In this document: positions 1-10,782 of the stretch, one piece after another | How positions within the stretch are numbered: the stretch's first letter is position 1 | Layout of the letters: every line of letters starts with the position of its first letter | NCBI RefSeq assembly: GCF_000720475.1 | Contig: NZ_JOAP01000030.1 | Span: 39,241-103,240 of the forward strand | DNA from: Streptomyces aureocirculatus | GTDB taxonomy: Bacteria; Actinomycetota; Actinomycetes; Streptomycetales; Streptomycetaceae | Direction: 5' to 3' | Length of the DNA stretch: 64,000 bases | The notes under the pieces: model-generated | What the model was told of the DNA's origin: nothing | Database searches by the model: none | What the model saw: only the letters and a program-made list of their open reading frames with translations | Made by a program: the position numbers and the translations under genes

Positions 1-572
1 TGGTCAATTTGACGCGCATCTACACACGGACCGGCGACCGGGGCACCACCGCCCTCGGGGACATGAGCAGGACCGCCAAGACCGACCTGAGGATCTCCGC
101 GTACGCGGACGCGAACGAGGCGAACGCCGTCATCGGGACGGCGATCGCTCTCGGCCGCCTCGACGCGGACGTCGTCAAGGTCCTCACCCGGGTCCAGAAC
201 GACCTCTTCGACGTGGGCGCGGACCTGTGCACCCCCGTCGTGCGGGACCCGGAGTACCCGCCCCTGCGCGTCGAGCAGTCGTACATCGACAAGCTGGAGG
301 CGGACTGCGACCGCTTCAACGAGGACCTGGAGAAGCTGCGCAGCTTCATCCTGCCGGGCGGTACGCCGGGCGCGGCGCTGCTCCACCAGGCGTGCACGGT
401 GGTGCGGCGGGCCGAGCGGTCCACCTGGGCGGCCCTCGAGGCGCACAGCGAGACCATGAACGCCCTCACCGCGACCTACCTCAACCGCCTCTCCGACCTC
501 CTGTTCATTCTCGCCCGTACGGCGAACAAGGAGGTCGGAGACGTGTTGTGGGTGCCGGGCGGGGAGCGCTAG
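1..572 (+). CDS. PduO-type cob(I)alamin adenosyltransferase (5' end cut by one base)
   Basis: Transfers the adenosyl group of ATP to cob(I)alamin to make coenzyme B12. The N-terminal TRTGDRGTT stretch is the ATP-binding signature of the PduO family, and the rest is the expected five-helix protein. A TTG lies at 9, but the window opens with TG-GTC-AAT-TTG in the same frame, so the real start is probably an ATG whose A lies just outside the window. That gives a product starting MVNL of about 190 residues, the normal size. The stop shares a CTAG tetranucleotide with the convergent gene. No cobalamin riboswitch can be judged because the upstream DNA is missing. Confidence 0.9.
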   Translation, partial: VNLTRIYTRTGDRGTTALGDMSRTAKTDLRISAYADANEANAVIGTAIALGRLDADVVKVLTRVQNDLFDVGADLCTPVVRDPEYPPLRVEQSYIDKLEADCDRFNEDLEKLRSFILPGGTPGAALLHQACTVVRRAERSTWAALEAHSETMNALTATYLNRLSDLLFILARTANKEVGDVLWVPGGER

Positions 573-1159
573 CGCCGGCTCTTCGTGAGGTCCCGGGGGC
601 GCTCGTCGTCCCGCTCCCCCGGACCCGGCGCCGACCCCCGCTTCGGGAACAGCGTGTAGCTCAGCGCGATCAGGCCGTGGATGCCCGCCGCGCGCCACGC
701 GGTGGCCATCCAGGACTCCAGGGAGCCGGTGCGGCCGGGGTCGTCGACGTACCACTTGGCGAGAAGCAGCAGACCCGAGGCGACCGCCGCCGCGACGAGC
801 GTGCCCAGCCAGACCTCGCCCTCGTGCCGGGCGCGCGGCCAGCCGTAGCGCGGCGGGCGCGGCACGGGGGTGCCGTTGAAGCGGTGCGCCGCGTGCCCGT
901 CGAGCCACTTCACGGTGCGGTGGCCGTGGCCGACGGTGTAGCCGATGTAGACGGCGGCGAGGCCGTGCTTCCAGCTCGGGTCGGCGCCGTTCTTGAGGTC
1001 GAGGGCGGTGACCACGAGCAGCAACAGTTCGAGCAGGGGCTCGCAGAGCAGGATGGCGAGGCCGAGCCGTGGCATCTTCAGCAGATAGCGGGTCGCGAGC
1101 CCCGCGGCGAGCAGCACCCAGAAGCCCACCTCGCAGATGATGATCAGCGTGACGATCAC
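569..1159 (-). CDS. hypothetical multi-pass membrane protein
   Basis: A 196-residue protein of unknown function. It begins with a hydrophobic segment (about residues 2-22), has another near 28-48, and has further weakly hydrophobic helices around 118-136 and 155-172, with a charged C-terminal tail rich in Arg, Asp and Glu. The start is a GTG at 1159 because AGGAGG lies 7-8 bases upstream. A longer reading to 1423 runs into the divergent kinase gene and has poor character. Its stop overlaps the stop of the convergent adenosyltransferase. I do not recognise a named domain. Confidence 0.7.
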   Translation of the reverse strand: MIVTLIIICEVGFWVLLAAGLATRYLLKMPRLGLAILLCEPLLELLLLVVTALDLKNGADPSWKHGLAAVYIGYTVGHGHRTVKWLDGHAAHRFNGTPVPRPPRYGWPRARHEGEVWLGTLVAAAVASGLLLLAKWYVDDPGRTGSLESWMATAWRAAGIHGLIALSYTLFPKRGSAPGPGERDDERPRDLTKSRR

Positions 1160-1322
1160 GGCTCGTTCCTCCTGACACCGGTTCTGGTACTCCTCAAGGC
1201 TCTCGCCGGGACCGCCGCGGATCGTCGTCGCGAGTGACGAAGTGCGGCTGCATCCTTCGATGTACTGGCGCTTCACCCCCCGTAGGGAGGTCAGGGAGCG
1301 CCGTCCCGTGTTGGATGGAGTC

Positions 1323-2525
1323 ATGCCGCTGCCGCTCCCCCGCCGACCGGACGTCGTGGACGTCCGCATCTGTGTGGCCAGCCTGCTCAGCGGCCTCGCG
1401 CTCTGGGCGCTCGGCCTGCACATGCAACAGGACCGGCCGCTCGGTCACGCCTGGTCGCTGCTCCCGCTGTTCGCCATGGCGGGCCTGGAGCTGACGCGCC
1501 GCACGGCCCCGCGCCCTGCGCTGATCGCGGGCGCGTTCGTGCTGATCGCGGACCAGTTCACGACGGGCAACCTGGCGACCGTGGTGATGTTCACGGACCT
1601 CGTTTACGCGGCCGTGGTCTACGGCACGCCCGCCGAGGCCCGGCGCATCCCGGTCACCACGGGCCTGATCACGGTGGCCGTCACCGTCGGATTCCTGGCC
1701 TGGTTCCGGGATCCGGAGGCGATCCTGGTCGGCGCCGTCATCGCCCTGGTGGCGTTCACGCCCGCCACCACGGGCGTTCTCGTCCGCAACCACCGGGAAG
1801 CCGCCGACATGGCCCGGCTGCGCGCCGAGCAGACCGCGCTGCTCGCCGAGGTGGACCGCGCCCAGGCCGTCACGGCCGAGCGTGCGCGCATGGCGAGGGA
1901 ACTGCACGACATGGTCGCCAACCACCTGTCGGCGATCGCCATCCACTCCACGGCCGCGCTCTCCCTCGACGACCCGGGCACGACCAGGAACGCGCTCACC
2001 GTCATCCGCGAGAACAGCGTCGAGGGGCTGGCCGAAATGCGTCGCCTCATCGGCATCCTGCGGGACTCCAGCGGCGACCTGGAGCCGACCGCGGCGCCCA
2101 CCCTGGACGGCCTCGGCTCCCTCGTCGAGAACGCCCGCACCAACGGCCTCGACGTCCGCCTCGACGACACCCGCTCCCCGGGCGAGGCACCGCTGCCCGC
2201 GCCGGTCGGCCTCGCCGCGTACCGCATCGTCCAGGAGTCCCTCACCAACGCCCTCAAGCACGCGTCACCCGGCCGGGTCACGGTGACGCTCACCCGGCGG
2301 CCCACGGCCCTGTGCGTCAGCGTGACCAGCCCGTACGGTGACTCGCGCGGGCCGCGCGCGCCGGGTTCCGGAGCCGGTCTCGTCGGCATGGAGGAACGTG
2401 CCGCGCTGCTCGGGGGCACCTTCGCGTCCGGCCCCGAGCCGCACCCCGACCTGCCCGGCACGAAAGTCTGGCGGGTCGAGGCCCAACTGCCCGTCGACCC
2501 CAAGGACCAAGGAGCCCCCGAATGA
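1323..2525 (+). CDS. chiS: NarL-family sensor histidine kinase, ChiS-like
   Basis: Membrane sensor kinase of the HPK7/HisKA_3 class. Hydrophobic helices fill about the first 160 residues (sensor with almost no extracellular loop), followed by a dimerisation helix with the phospho-acceptor in ARELHDMVANHL (His195) and a degenerate HATPase domain near the C-terminus. ATG at 1323 is preceded by GGAG; an in-frame ATG at 1242 and a GTG at 1308 are alternatives. The stop overlaps the next start as ATGA, so kinase and regulator are translationally coupled. Position directly upstream of a CBM2-FnIII-GH18 chitinase matches the chiS-chiR-chiC arrangement known in Streptomyces; the symbol rests on that synteny. 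Confidence 0.85.
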   Translation: MPLPLPRRPDVVDVRICVASLLSGLALWALGLHMQQDRPLGHAWSLLPLFAMAGLELTRRTAPRPALIAGAFVLIADQFTTGNLATVVMFTDLVYAAVVYGTPAEARRIPVTTGLITVAVTVGFLAWFRDPEAILVGAVIALVAFTPATTGVLVRNHREAADMARLRAEQTALLAEVDRAQAVTAERARMARELHDMVANHLSAIAIHSTAALSLDDPGTTRNALTVIRENSVEGLAEMRRLIGILRDSSGDLEPTAAPTLDGLGSLVENARTNGLDVRLDDTRSPGEAPLPAPVGLAAYRIVQESLTNALKHASPGRVTVTLTRRPTALCVSVTSPYGDSRGPRAPGSGAGLVGMEERAALLGGTFASGPEPHPDLPGTKVWRVEAQLPVDPKDQGAPE

Positions 2526-3169
2526 TCCGCGTGCTCGTCGCCGAGGACCAGAGCGCCGTGCGGGCGGGCCTGGTCCTGATCCTGCGCAGCGCGCCCGACA
2601 TCGAGGTCGTCGGGGAGGCCGCGGACGGTGAGCAGGCCGTGTCCCTGGCCCGCGAGCTGCGCCCGGACCTGGTCCTCATGGACATACAGATGCCGCGCCT
2701 CGACGGCGTCTCCGCGACCCGCCAGGTGGTGGCCGAGAACCTCGCGGACGTACTGGTCCTGACCACGTTCGACCTGGACGAGTACGTCTTCGGGGCGCTG
2801 CGCGCGGGCGCGTCCGGCTTCCTCCTGAAGAACACCGAGGCGCGGGACCTGCTCGAAGCGGTGCGCACGGTGGCCCGCGGTGAGGGCCTGATCGCACCCG
2901 CGGTCACCCGCCGTCTGATCGCCGAGTTCGCCACGCCACGGCCCGTACGGTCCGCGAACGCCCCCTCCCCCTCCGTCCTCGACGCCCTCACCCGCCGCGA
3001 ACGCGAGGTCCTCGCCTGTCTGGGCCAGGGCCTGTCCAACGCGGAGATCGCCACCCACCTGGACATGGCGGAGGCAACCGTCAAGACCCATGTGAGCCGT
3101 CTCCTCGGCAAGCTGGAGCTGCGCAGCCGGGTACAGGCGGCCGTCCTCGCCCAGGAACTGGGTGTGTAG
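2522..3169 (+). CDS. chiR: LuxR/NarL-type response regulator, ChiR-like
   Basis: A 215-residue two-domain regulator: receiver (about residues 1-120) with the acidic pocket ED near residues 9-10 and the phospho-acceptor Asp54 in LMDIQMPRLDG, then a LuxR helix-turn-helix (about 150-210; LTRREREVLACLGQGLSN). It overlaps the kinase gene by four bases and is its cognate partner. In Streptomyces the homologous pair activates chitinase expression in response to chitin breakdown products; the chitinase lies 290 bases downstream with its own promoter. Confidence 0.9.
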   Translation: MIRVLVAEDQSAVRAGLVLILRSAPDIEVVGEAADGEQAVSLARELRPDLVLMDIQMPRLDGVSATRQVVAENLADVLVLTTFDLDEYVFGALRAGASGFLLKNTEARDLLEAVRTVARGEGLIAPAVTRRLIAEFATPRPVRSANAPSPSVLDALTRREREVLACLGQGLSNAEIATHLDMAEATVKTHVSRLLGKLELRSRVQAAVLAQELGV

Positions 3170-3171
3170 TT

Positions 3172-3285
3172 CCGCCCGTCCGGCGTTTGCGGACGAGCCG
3201 GAAGGGCGATCCAAGTCCGTCCGGCGTTCGACGACGAGCCCGCAGGGCGATCAGACGAGCCCGCAGGGCGATCAACGGCACCCAC
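3172..3285. repeat. dispersed Streptomyces intergenic repeat, partial copies
   Basis: CCGTCCGGCGTT occurs at 3177 and again near 3218, each followed by GACGAGCC and AGGGCGATC, and a third half unit (GACGAGCCCGCAGGGCGATC) follows at 3255. The same core occurs at 17080-17105 and 56476-56500, so this is one member of a family that recurs in the window. It sits just after chiR and may help end its transcript. Confidence 0.6.
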
Positions 3286-3319
3286 TCAGGGAACCCCGCC
3301 CAAGGCCCAGAGGCCAGTG

Positions 3320-3350
3320 AAAGGTCTTGACCTATGGTCCAGACCTTTCC
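3320..3350 (+). promoter_or_regulatory. two DasR-like boxes in the chitinase promoter
   Basis: Two near-repeat imperfect palindromes lie in tandem: AAAGGTCTTGACCTAT (3320-3335) and ATGGTCCAGACCTTTC (3334-3349). Both resemble the known DasR responsive element built on TGGTCTAGACCA, and paired 12-bp direct repeats are a described feature of Streptomyces chitinase promoters. DasR is the GntR-family repressor released by glucosamine-6-phosphate. The boxes lie about 110 bases upstream of the chosen chiC start. Confidence 0.75.
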
Positions 3351-3458
3351 TACTCTCACCTCACTGCGGTGGGTACATGACATGCACACAAAGTGCACAA
3401 GGTACTCACGGGCGTCGCAGGGCACCCCCACCCCCGGAACTCGACCGAGGAGCACCCC

Positions 3459-5336
3459 TTGCGCGTCAGACACAGGCCCAGGCATCGACTGACAGCCGGG
3501 CTCACCACTCTGCTGCTCCCCCTCGCCACCCTCGTCGCCATCGGCGGCTCCGCCGAGGCGGCCCCGGACACCGCCCCGCGCACCGCGCAGACCGCGTCCA
3601 AGGCCGCCGCGGGGGCCACCGCCACGTTCACCAAGACCCAGGACTGGGGCTCCGGCTTCGGGGGCAAGTGGACGATCAAGAACACCGGCACCACCACGCT
3701 CAGCTCATGGACCGTCGAGTGGGACTTCCCCGCGGGCACCAAGGTGACGTCCGCCTGGGACGCGACCGTCACCAACTCGGGCAACAAGTGGACCGCGAAG
3801 AACCTCAGTTGGAACGGCTCGCTGGCCCCCGGCGCCACCGCCTCCTTCGGCTTCAACGGCTCCGGGCCCGGCTCGCCCTCCAACTGTCTCCTGAACGGCG
3901 AGAGCTGTGACGGCGGCGGCCAGCCCGGCGACAGCGCGCCCTCCGCCCCCGGCACCCCGACCGCGTCCGGTATCACCGACACCTCGGTGAAACTGGACTG
4001 GAAGGCGGCCACGGACGACAAGGGCATCAAGAACTACGACGTCCTGCGCGACGGCGCCAAGGTCGCGACGGTGACCGGCACCTCGTACGCGGACTCAGGG
4101 CTCACCAAGGGCACCGACTACTCGTACAGCGTCCAGGCCCGCGACACCGCGGACCAGACCGGGCCCGCCAGCGACTCGGTGAAGGTGCGCACCACGGGTG
4201 GCGACCAGAACCCCGACCCCGGGGCCAAGGTCAAGATGGGGTACTTCGCCAACTGGGGCGTCTACCAGCGCAACTACCACGTCAAGAACATCGCGACCTC
4301 CGGCTCCGCCGAGAAGATCACGCACATCAACTACGCCTTCGGCAACGTCCAGGGCGGCAAGTGCACCATCGGTGACAGCTACGCCGACTACGAGAAGGCC
4401 TACACCGCCGATCAGTCCGTCGACGGCGTCGCCGACACCTGGGACCAGCCGCTGCGCGGCAACTTCAACCAACTGCGCAAGCTGAAGGCCAAGTACCCGC
4501 ACATCAAGATCCTCTACTCCTTCGGCGGCTGGACCTGGTCCGGCGGCTTCACCGACGCCATGAAGAACCCCGCGGCGTTCGCGGACTCCTGCTACAAGCT
4601 GGTGGAGGACCCGCGCTGGGCCGATGTCTTCGACGGCGTCGACCTGGACTGGGAGTACCCCAACGCCTGCGGTCTGACCTGCGACAGCTCGGGTCCTGCC
4701 GTGATGAAGACGATGGCGCAGGCGTTCCGCAACAGGTTCGGGGCCAGCAACCTGGTGACCGCGGCCATCACCGCGGACGGCTCCCCCGGCGGCAAGATCG
4801 ACGCGGCCGACTACGGCGGCGCCTCGCAGTACCTCGACTGGTACAACGTGATGACGTACGACTTCTTCGGCGCCTGGGACGCCAAGGGTCCGACGGCACC
4901 GCACTCGCCGCTCACCGACTACCCGGGCATCCCCAAGGCGGGCTTCAACTCCGCCGCCGCGATCAACAAGCTGAAGGCCAAGGGCGTGGCGGCCAAGAAG
5001 CTGCTGCTCGGCATCGGCTTCTACGGCCGCGGCTGGACGGGCGTCACCCAGAAGGAGCCGGGCGGCACCGCGACCGGGGCCGCGCCCGGCACGTTCGAGG
5101 CGGGCTTCGAGGACTACAAGGTCCTGAAGAACTCCTGCCCGTCCAACGGCACCGTCGCGGGCACCGCGTACGCACACTGCGGCAACAACTGGTGGTCGTA
5201 CGACACCCCGGCGACGATCCGCGCCAAGATGGCCTGGGCGAAGGAGCAGGGTCTCGGCGGCGCCTTCTTCTGGGAGTTCAGCGGCGACACCACGAACGGC
5301 GAGCTGGCGACCGCCATCCATGACGGTCTGAAGTAA
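3459..5336 (+). CDS. chiC: secreted family 18 chitinase with CBM2 and FnIII domains
   Basis: Extracellular endochitinase of 625 residues. Order: signal peptide (1 to about 35, Arg/His-rich n-region, hydrophobic core, AEA cleavage), family 2 carbohydrate-binding module (about 53-150, many surface Trp), fibronectin type III domain (about 165-248), and GH18 catalytic barrel (about 258-625). The catalytic motif DGVDLDWEYP is intact with the acid Glu at residue 399, and the FGGWTW strand is present upstream. A TTG at 3459 is chosen because AGGAG lies 6 bases before it and it opens a proper signal peptide; an upstream ATG at 3393 would add an odd 22-residue leader. Likely controlled by the adjacent ChiS/ChiR and by DasR. 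Confidence 0.93.
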   Translation: MRVRHRPRHRLTAGLTTLLLPLATLVAIGGSAEAAPDTAPRTAQTASKAAAGATATFTKTQDWGSGFGGKWTIKNTGTTTLSSWTVEWDFPAGTKVTSAWDATVTNSGNKWTAKNLSWNGSLAPGATASFGFNGSGPGSPSNCLLNGESCDGGGQPGDSAPSAPGTPTASGITDTSVKLDWKAATDDKGIKNYDVLRDGAKVATVTGTSYADSGLTKGTDYSYSVQARDTADQTGPASDSVKVRTTGGDQNPDPGAKVKMGYFANWGVYQRNYHVKNIATSGSAEKITHINYAFGNVQGGKCTIGDSYADYEKAYTADQSVDGVADTWDQPLRGNFNQLRKLKAKYPHIKILYSFGGWTWSGGFTDAMKNPAAFADSCYKLVEDPRWADVFDGVDLDWEYPNACGLTCDSSGPAVMKTMAQAFRNRFGASNLVTAAITADGSPGGKIDAADYGGASQYLDWYNVMTYDFFGAWDAKGPTAPHSPLTDYPGIPKAGFNSAAAINKLKAKGVAAKKLLLGIGFYGRGWTGVTQKEPGGTATGAAPGTFEAGFEDYKVLKNSCPSNGTVAGTAYAHCGNNWWSYDTPATIRAKMAWAKEQGLGGAFFWEFSGDTTNGELATAIHDGLK

Positions 5337-5340
5337 CTCC

Positions 5341-5409
5341 GGGCGGCTTCGGCCGCCCACCCGGAACGAAGCCGGGGAGACAGGAACGCCCCCTGTCTCC
5401 CCGGCTTCT
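5341..5409 (+). terminator. chiC terminator (two stem-loops)
   Basis: Directly after the chiC stop a short hairpin GGGCGGC-TTC-GGCCGCCC (5341-5358) is followed by a 17-bp perfect stem (GAAGCCGGGGAGACAGG at about 5368 pairing with its complement ending at 5408). There is no long T tract, which is usual for high-GC actinobacterial terminators. Confidence 0.8.
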
Positions 5410-5412
5410 TCG

Positions 5413-5489
5413 TGTGTGTCCGGTTTCTCTGTGTGTCCGCTTTCTCTGTGTGTCCGGTTTCTCTGTGTGTCCGGTTTCTCTGTGTCCGG
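5413..5489. repeat. 17-bp tandem repeat, 4.5 copies
   Basis: The unit TGTGTGTCCGGTTTCTC is repeated four times (5413-5480, one copy with G to C) and then truncated. It lies just behind the chiC terminator between convergent genes. It is pyrimidine-rich and much less GC-rich than its surroundings. Reading frames across it (FLCV/SVCP repeats) are by-products of the repeat. Confidence 0.85.
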
Positions 5490-5504
5490 CTGCGGGTCGT
5501 GGGG

Positions 5505-5545
5505 GGGGCTGGGCGCGCAGTTCCCCGCGCCCCTTGCGGGGCGCC
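5505..5545. repeat. Streptomyces GCGCAGTTCCCCGCGCCCC element
   Basis: GCTGGGCGCGCAGTTCCCCG followed by CGCCCCTTGCGGGGCGCCCC forms a compact hairpin. From memory this motif recurs in intergenic DNA across Streptomyces genomes, usually at ends of transcripts. Here it lies between the convergent chiC and DUF2550 genes and could stop either transcript. Confidence 0.5.
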
Positions 5546-5557
5546 CCTCGGCGGCAG

Positions 5558-6016
5558 CTATGCCACGTTCACCCGCTGGCCCGGAGGGGCCGCCTCCAGC
5601 CAGGCCAGGAAACCGGTGAGTGCGTCCTCGCTCATCGCCAGTTCGAGGCGGACCCCGCGGTGCAGACAGCCGAGCACGACGGCGTCGGAGAGGAGGGCGA
5701 GCTCCTCCTCGCCGTCGGGCGCCCGCCGGTCGACGACCTCGATCGCCGAGCGTTCCAGGACGCGGCGCGGGCGGGGCGCGTAGGAGAAGACACGGAACCA
5801 CTCGACGCGGTCCCCGTTGTAGCGGGCGACGCCGTAGCCCCAGCCCTTGCCTGAGGCGTCGGCGCTCTCGCCGGGTTTCGGCGCGTGCCAGCGCAGGCTG
5901 CAGTCGAAGGTGCCGCCGGAGCGCTGGATGAGCCGGCGACGCAGTCCGAAGACGAAGAGTCCCAGCAATACCAGCGCGATCAACACAAGTCCGCACACGA
6001 GCGACACGAGGATCAT
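5558..6016 (-). CDS. DUF2550 membrane-anchored protein
   Basis: A 152-residue protein with one N-terminal transmembrane helix (about 2-25) followed by FGLRRR and a soluble domain containing WGYGVARYNGDRVEWFRVFS, the recognisable core of DUF2550, which is conserved just downstream of the atp operon in actinobacteria. Function is unknown. ATG at 6016 is chosen since AGGAGG is nine bases away; the GTG two codons earlier would be only three bases from it. Confidence 0.85.
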   Translation of the reverse strand: MILVSLVCGLVLIALVLLGLFVFGLRRRLIQRSGGTFDCSLRWHAPKPGESADASGKGWGYGVARYNGDRVEWFRVFSYAPRPRRVLERSAIEVVDRRAPDGEEELALLSDAVVLGCLHRGVRLELAMSEDALTGFLAWLEAAPPGQRVNVA

Positions 6017-6093
6017 CGGCACCGACCTCCTCGCCTCAACACGACTTCACGAAACGGACCAAACAACCGCACCCGAAACTGCACCCGCATCGC

Positions 6094-6141
6094 CTCAGCC
6101 GCGACCCGGTCCGGAGAGCTCCGGACCTGGCCGCGGCTGAG
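6094..6141 (-). terminator. atp operon terminator
   Basis: A long stem: CTCAGCCGCG at 6094 pairs with CGCGGCTGAG ending at 6141, with an inner GGTCCGGAG/CTCCGGACC stem. It lies 24 bases beyond the atpC stop and before the DUF2550 start, so it should end the atp transcript. Confidence 0.8.
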
Positions 6142-6164
6142 TCACGTCACGCCACGCGCTGGGG

Positions 6165-6539
6165 TCAGCGCGCCGCCACCGCACGCAGTCGGACGTCGGC
6201 GCGCCGCTCGGCGGAGGCGTCCGCCTCCGACTTGGCACGCTCGAACGCCCGCTCCGCACGCTGGACGTCGATCTCGTCGGAGAGCTCGGCGATCTCGGCG
6301 AGCAGCGACAGCTTGTTGTCGGCGAACGAGATGAATCCGCCGTGCACCGCGGCGACGACGATCCCGCCGTCGCTGGTGCGGATGGTCACCGGGCCCGACT
6401 CCAGCACACCGAGCAGCGGCTGGTGACCGGGCATGACGCCGATGTCGCCGGACGTGGTGCGCGCGACGACCAGGGTGGCCTCGCCGGACCAGACACTGCG
6501 GTCCGCGGCGACCAGCTCGACATGCAGCTCAGCAGCCAA
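6165..6539 (-). CDS. atpC: F1 ATP synthase epsilon subunit
   Basis: The 124-residue epsilon subunit of the F1 stalk: an N-terminal beta sandwich (about 1-85, with GDIGVMPGHQPLL typical of the family) and a short C-terminal helical pair that regulates ATP hydrolysis. The start is TTG at 6539 with AGGAG about seven bases upstream. It is the last gene of the operon and, unlike its neighbours, is separated from atpD by 132 bases containing a strong hairpin. Confidence 0.96.
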   Translation of the reverse strand: MAAELHVELVAADRSVWSGEATLVVARTTSGDIGVMPGHQPLLGVLESGPVTIRTSDGGIVVAAVHGGFISFADNKLSLLAEIAELSDEIDVQRAERAFERAKSEADASAERRADVRLRAVAAR

Positions 6540-6605
6540 GGGTGGCTCCTCGGGTCACCACCCGGCCGTTCAGCCGGGTGTTGGGTCAAATTCTAGTGGG
6601 CGTGA

Positions 6606-6657
6606 GAGGAGGGGCGGGACTCGGTCCCCCGCAAGGGGGTCGTGCCCGCCCCTCCTC
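6606..6657. terminator. intra-operon stem-loop between atpD and atpC
   Basis: GAGGAGGGGCGGG at 6606 is perfectly complementary to CCCGCCCCTCCTC ending at 6657, with a second CCCCCGCAAGGGGG hairpin in the loop. It begins 15 bases after the atpD stop. It could act as a partial terminator or as an mRNA-stabilising 3' structure, lowering atpC output relative to atpD. Confidence 0.65.
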
Positions 6658-6671
6658 ATGAGTCGGGGGAC

Positions 6672-9049
<2,378 letters not shown>

Positions 9050-9069
9050 GAGTCAGGTCCCTTCCGTCG

Positions 9070-10662
9070 TCACTTGCCGGCAGCGGCAGGAGCGTCCTCG
9101 CCGAGAAGCTTCCCGTCCGAGGTCTCGAACTGCTTCTTGAAGTCCGCGATGGCGTCGGCGACGGCCGTGAGGGTGTCGTCCGACATCTTGCCGCCCTCCT
9201 TGATGGAGGTCATCAGGCCCTGCTCCTTGCGGTGCAGGTAGTCGAGCAGCTCACGCTCGAAGCGGCGGACGTCGGCGACCGGCACATCGTCCATCTTGCC
9301 GGTGGTACCTGCCCACACGGAGACGACCTGGTCCTCGGTCGACATCGGCTGGTACTGCGCCTGCTTCAGCAGCTCGACCATGCGCTGGCCGCGCTCGAGC
9401 TGCGCCTTCGACGCGGCGTCCAGGTCGGAACCGAAGGCGGCGAACGCCTCCAGCTCACGGAACTGGGCGAGGTCCACGCGCAGTCGGCCCGAGACCTGCT
9501 TCATCGCCTTGTGCTGAGCGGAACCACCGACTCGGGACACGGAGATACCGACGTTCAGCGCGGGGCGCTGACCGGCGTTGAACAGGTCCGACTCCAGGAA
9601 GCACTGGCCGTCGGTGATGGAAATGACGTTGGTCGGGATGAACGCCGAGACGTCGTTGGCCTTCGTCTCGACGATCGGCAGACCGGTCATCGAGCCCGCG
9701 CCCATCTCGTCGGAGAGCTTGGCGCAGCGCTCCAGGAGGCGGGAGTGCAGGTAGAAGACGTCACCGGGGTAGGCCTCGCGCCCCGGCGGGCGGCGGAGCA
9801 GCAGGGACACGGCGCGGTAGGCGTCGGCCTGCTTCGAGAGGTCGTCGAAGATGATGAGGACGTGCTTGCCCTCGTACATCCACTGCTGGCCGATGGCCGA
9901 GCCGGTGTACGGCGCCAGGTACTTGAAGCCGGCCGGGTCGGACGCCGGGGCGGCGACGATGGTCGTGTACTCCAGGGCGCCGGCCTCTTCGAGGGCACCA
10001 CGCACGGAGGCGATGGTCGAGCCCTTCTGGCCGATGGCGACGTAGACGCAGCGAACCTGCTTCTTCGGGTCGCCGGTGCGCCAGTTGTCGCGCTGGTTGA
10101 TGATCGTGTCGACGGCCAGGGCGGTCTTGCCGGTCTGGCGGTCGCCGATGACCAACTGACGCTGGCCGCGGCCGATCGGGGTCATGGCGTCGACGGCCTT
10201 GTAGCCCGTCTCCATCGGCTCGTGCACCGACTTACGGGCCATGACGCCCGGAGCCTGCAGCTCGAGGGCGCGGCGGCCGGACGTCTCGATCTCGCCGAGG
10301 CCGTCGATCGGGTTGCCGAGCGGGTCGACGACGCGGCCGAGGTAGCCCTCGCCCACCGCGACCGAGAGGACTTCGCCGGTGCGGTGCACCGACTGGCCCT
10401 CCTCGATGCCGCTGAACTCGCCGAGGATGATCGCACCGATCTCGCGCTCTTCCAGGTTCAGCGCGAGACCAAGGGTCCCGTCCTCGAACTTCAGCAGTTC
10501 GTTGGCCATGGCCGAGGGCAGGCCCTCGACCTTCGCGATGCCATCGCCGGCCAGGGTGACCGTACCGACCTCCTCGCGCGAGGCCGCGTCCGGCTTGTAC
10601 GCCTGGACAAAGTTCTCCAGCGCGTCCCGGATCTCCTCCGGCCGGATCGTGAGCTCCGCCAT
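9070..10662 (-). CDS. atpA: F1 ATP synthase alpha subunit
   Basis: Non-catalytic nucleotide-binding subunit, 530 residues, with Walker [10 protein letters not shown] (about 170) and the [10 protein letters not shown] signature. The start is ATG at 10662 ([11 protein letters not shown]), which matches the family. An in-frame extension to 10773 reads through a hairpin in the intergenic region and is not used. AAGGAG lies 14 bases upstream, rather far; a GGGA closer in may help. Preceded by 120 bases of intergenic DNA containing a repeat-like hairpin. Confidence 0.97.
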   Translation of the reverse strand: MAELTIRPEEIRDALENFVQAYKPDAASREEVGTVTLAGDGIAKVEGLPSAMANELLKFEDGTLGLALNLEEREIGAIILGEFSGIEEGQSVHRTGEVLSVAVGEGYLGRVVDPLGNPIDGLGEIETSGRRALELQAPGVMARKSVHEPMETGYKAVDAMTPIGRGQRQLVIGDRQTGKTALAVDTIINQRDNWRTGDPKKQVRCVYVAIGQKGSTIASVRGALEEAGALEYTTIVAAPASDPAGFKYLAPYTGSAIGQQWMYEGKHVLIIFDDLSKQADAYRAVSLLLRRPPGREAYPGDVFYLHSRLLERCAKLSDEMGAGSMTGLPIVETKANDVSAFIPTNVISITDGQCFLESDLFNAGQRPALNVGISVSRVGGSAQHKAMKQVSGRLRVDLAQFRELEAFAAFGSDLDAASKAQLERGQRMVELLKQAQYQPMSTEDQVVSVWAGTTGKMDDVPVADVRRFERELLDYLHRKEQGLMTSIKEGGKMSDDTLTAVADAIADFKKQFETSDGKLLGEDAPAAAGK

Positions 10663-10690
10663 CTGGGTTCCCTGCTCTCCTTGTTGGGCC

Positions 10691-10734
10691 CGAAGTTTCT
10701 TTGGGGGATCTGGGGGCTCCCCCCAGAAACTTTG
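10691..10734. repeat. hairpin element between atpH and atpA
   Basis: CGAAGTTTCT (10691) pairs with AGAAACTTTG (ending 10734) with one mismatch, enclosing CTGGGGG-CTC-CCCCCAG (10710-10726). The inner block resembles GGGGCTCC-type modules seen at 17030 and 56336. It lies in the middle of an essential operon without a gene of its own and may be a dispersed repeat or an attenuator. Confidence 0.6.
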
Positions 10735-10782
10735 CATCCTCTGCACGGCCCAACCAGGGCCGTTGTCCTGCATATTGCGTTA

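Noticed and set aside
5412..5854. plus-strand frames starting in the 17-bp repeat (FLCV/SVCP repeats)
   Set aside because: Cys-rich repeats come from the tandem DNA unit, and the rest is antisense to the DUF2550 gene.
4095..5996. 633-residue minus-strand open frame opposite chiC
   Set aside because: It mirrors the chitinase coding strand, crosses the terminator and the 17-bp repeat, and shows no domain or ribosome site.
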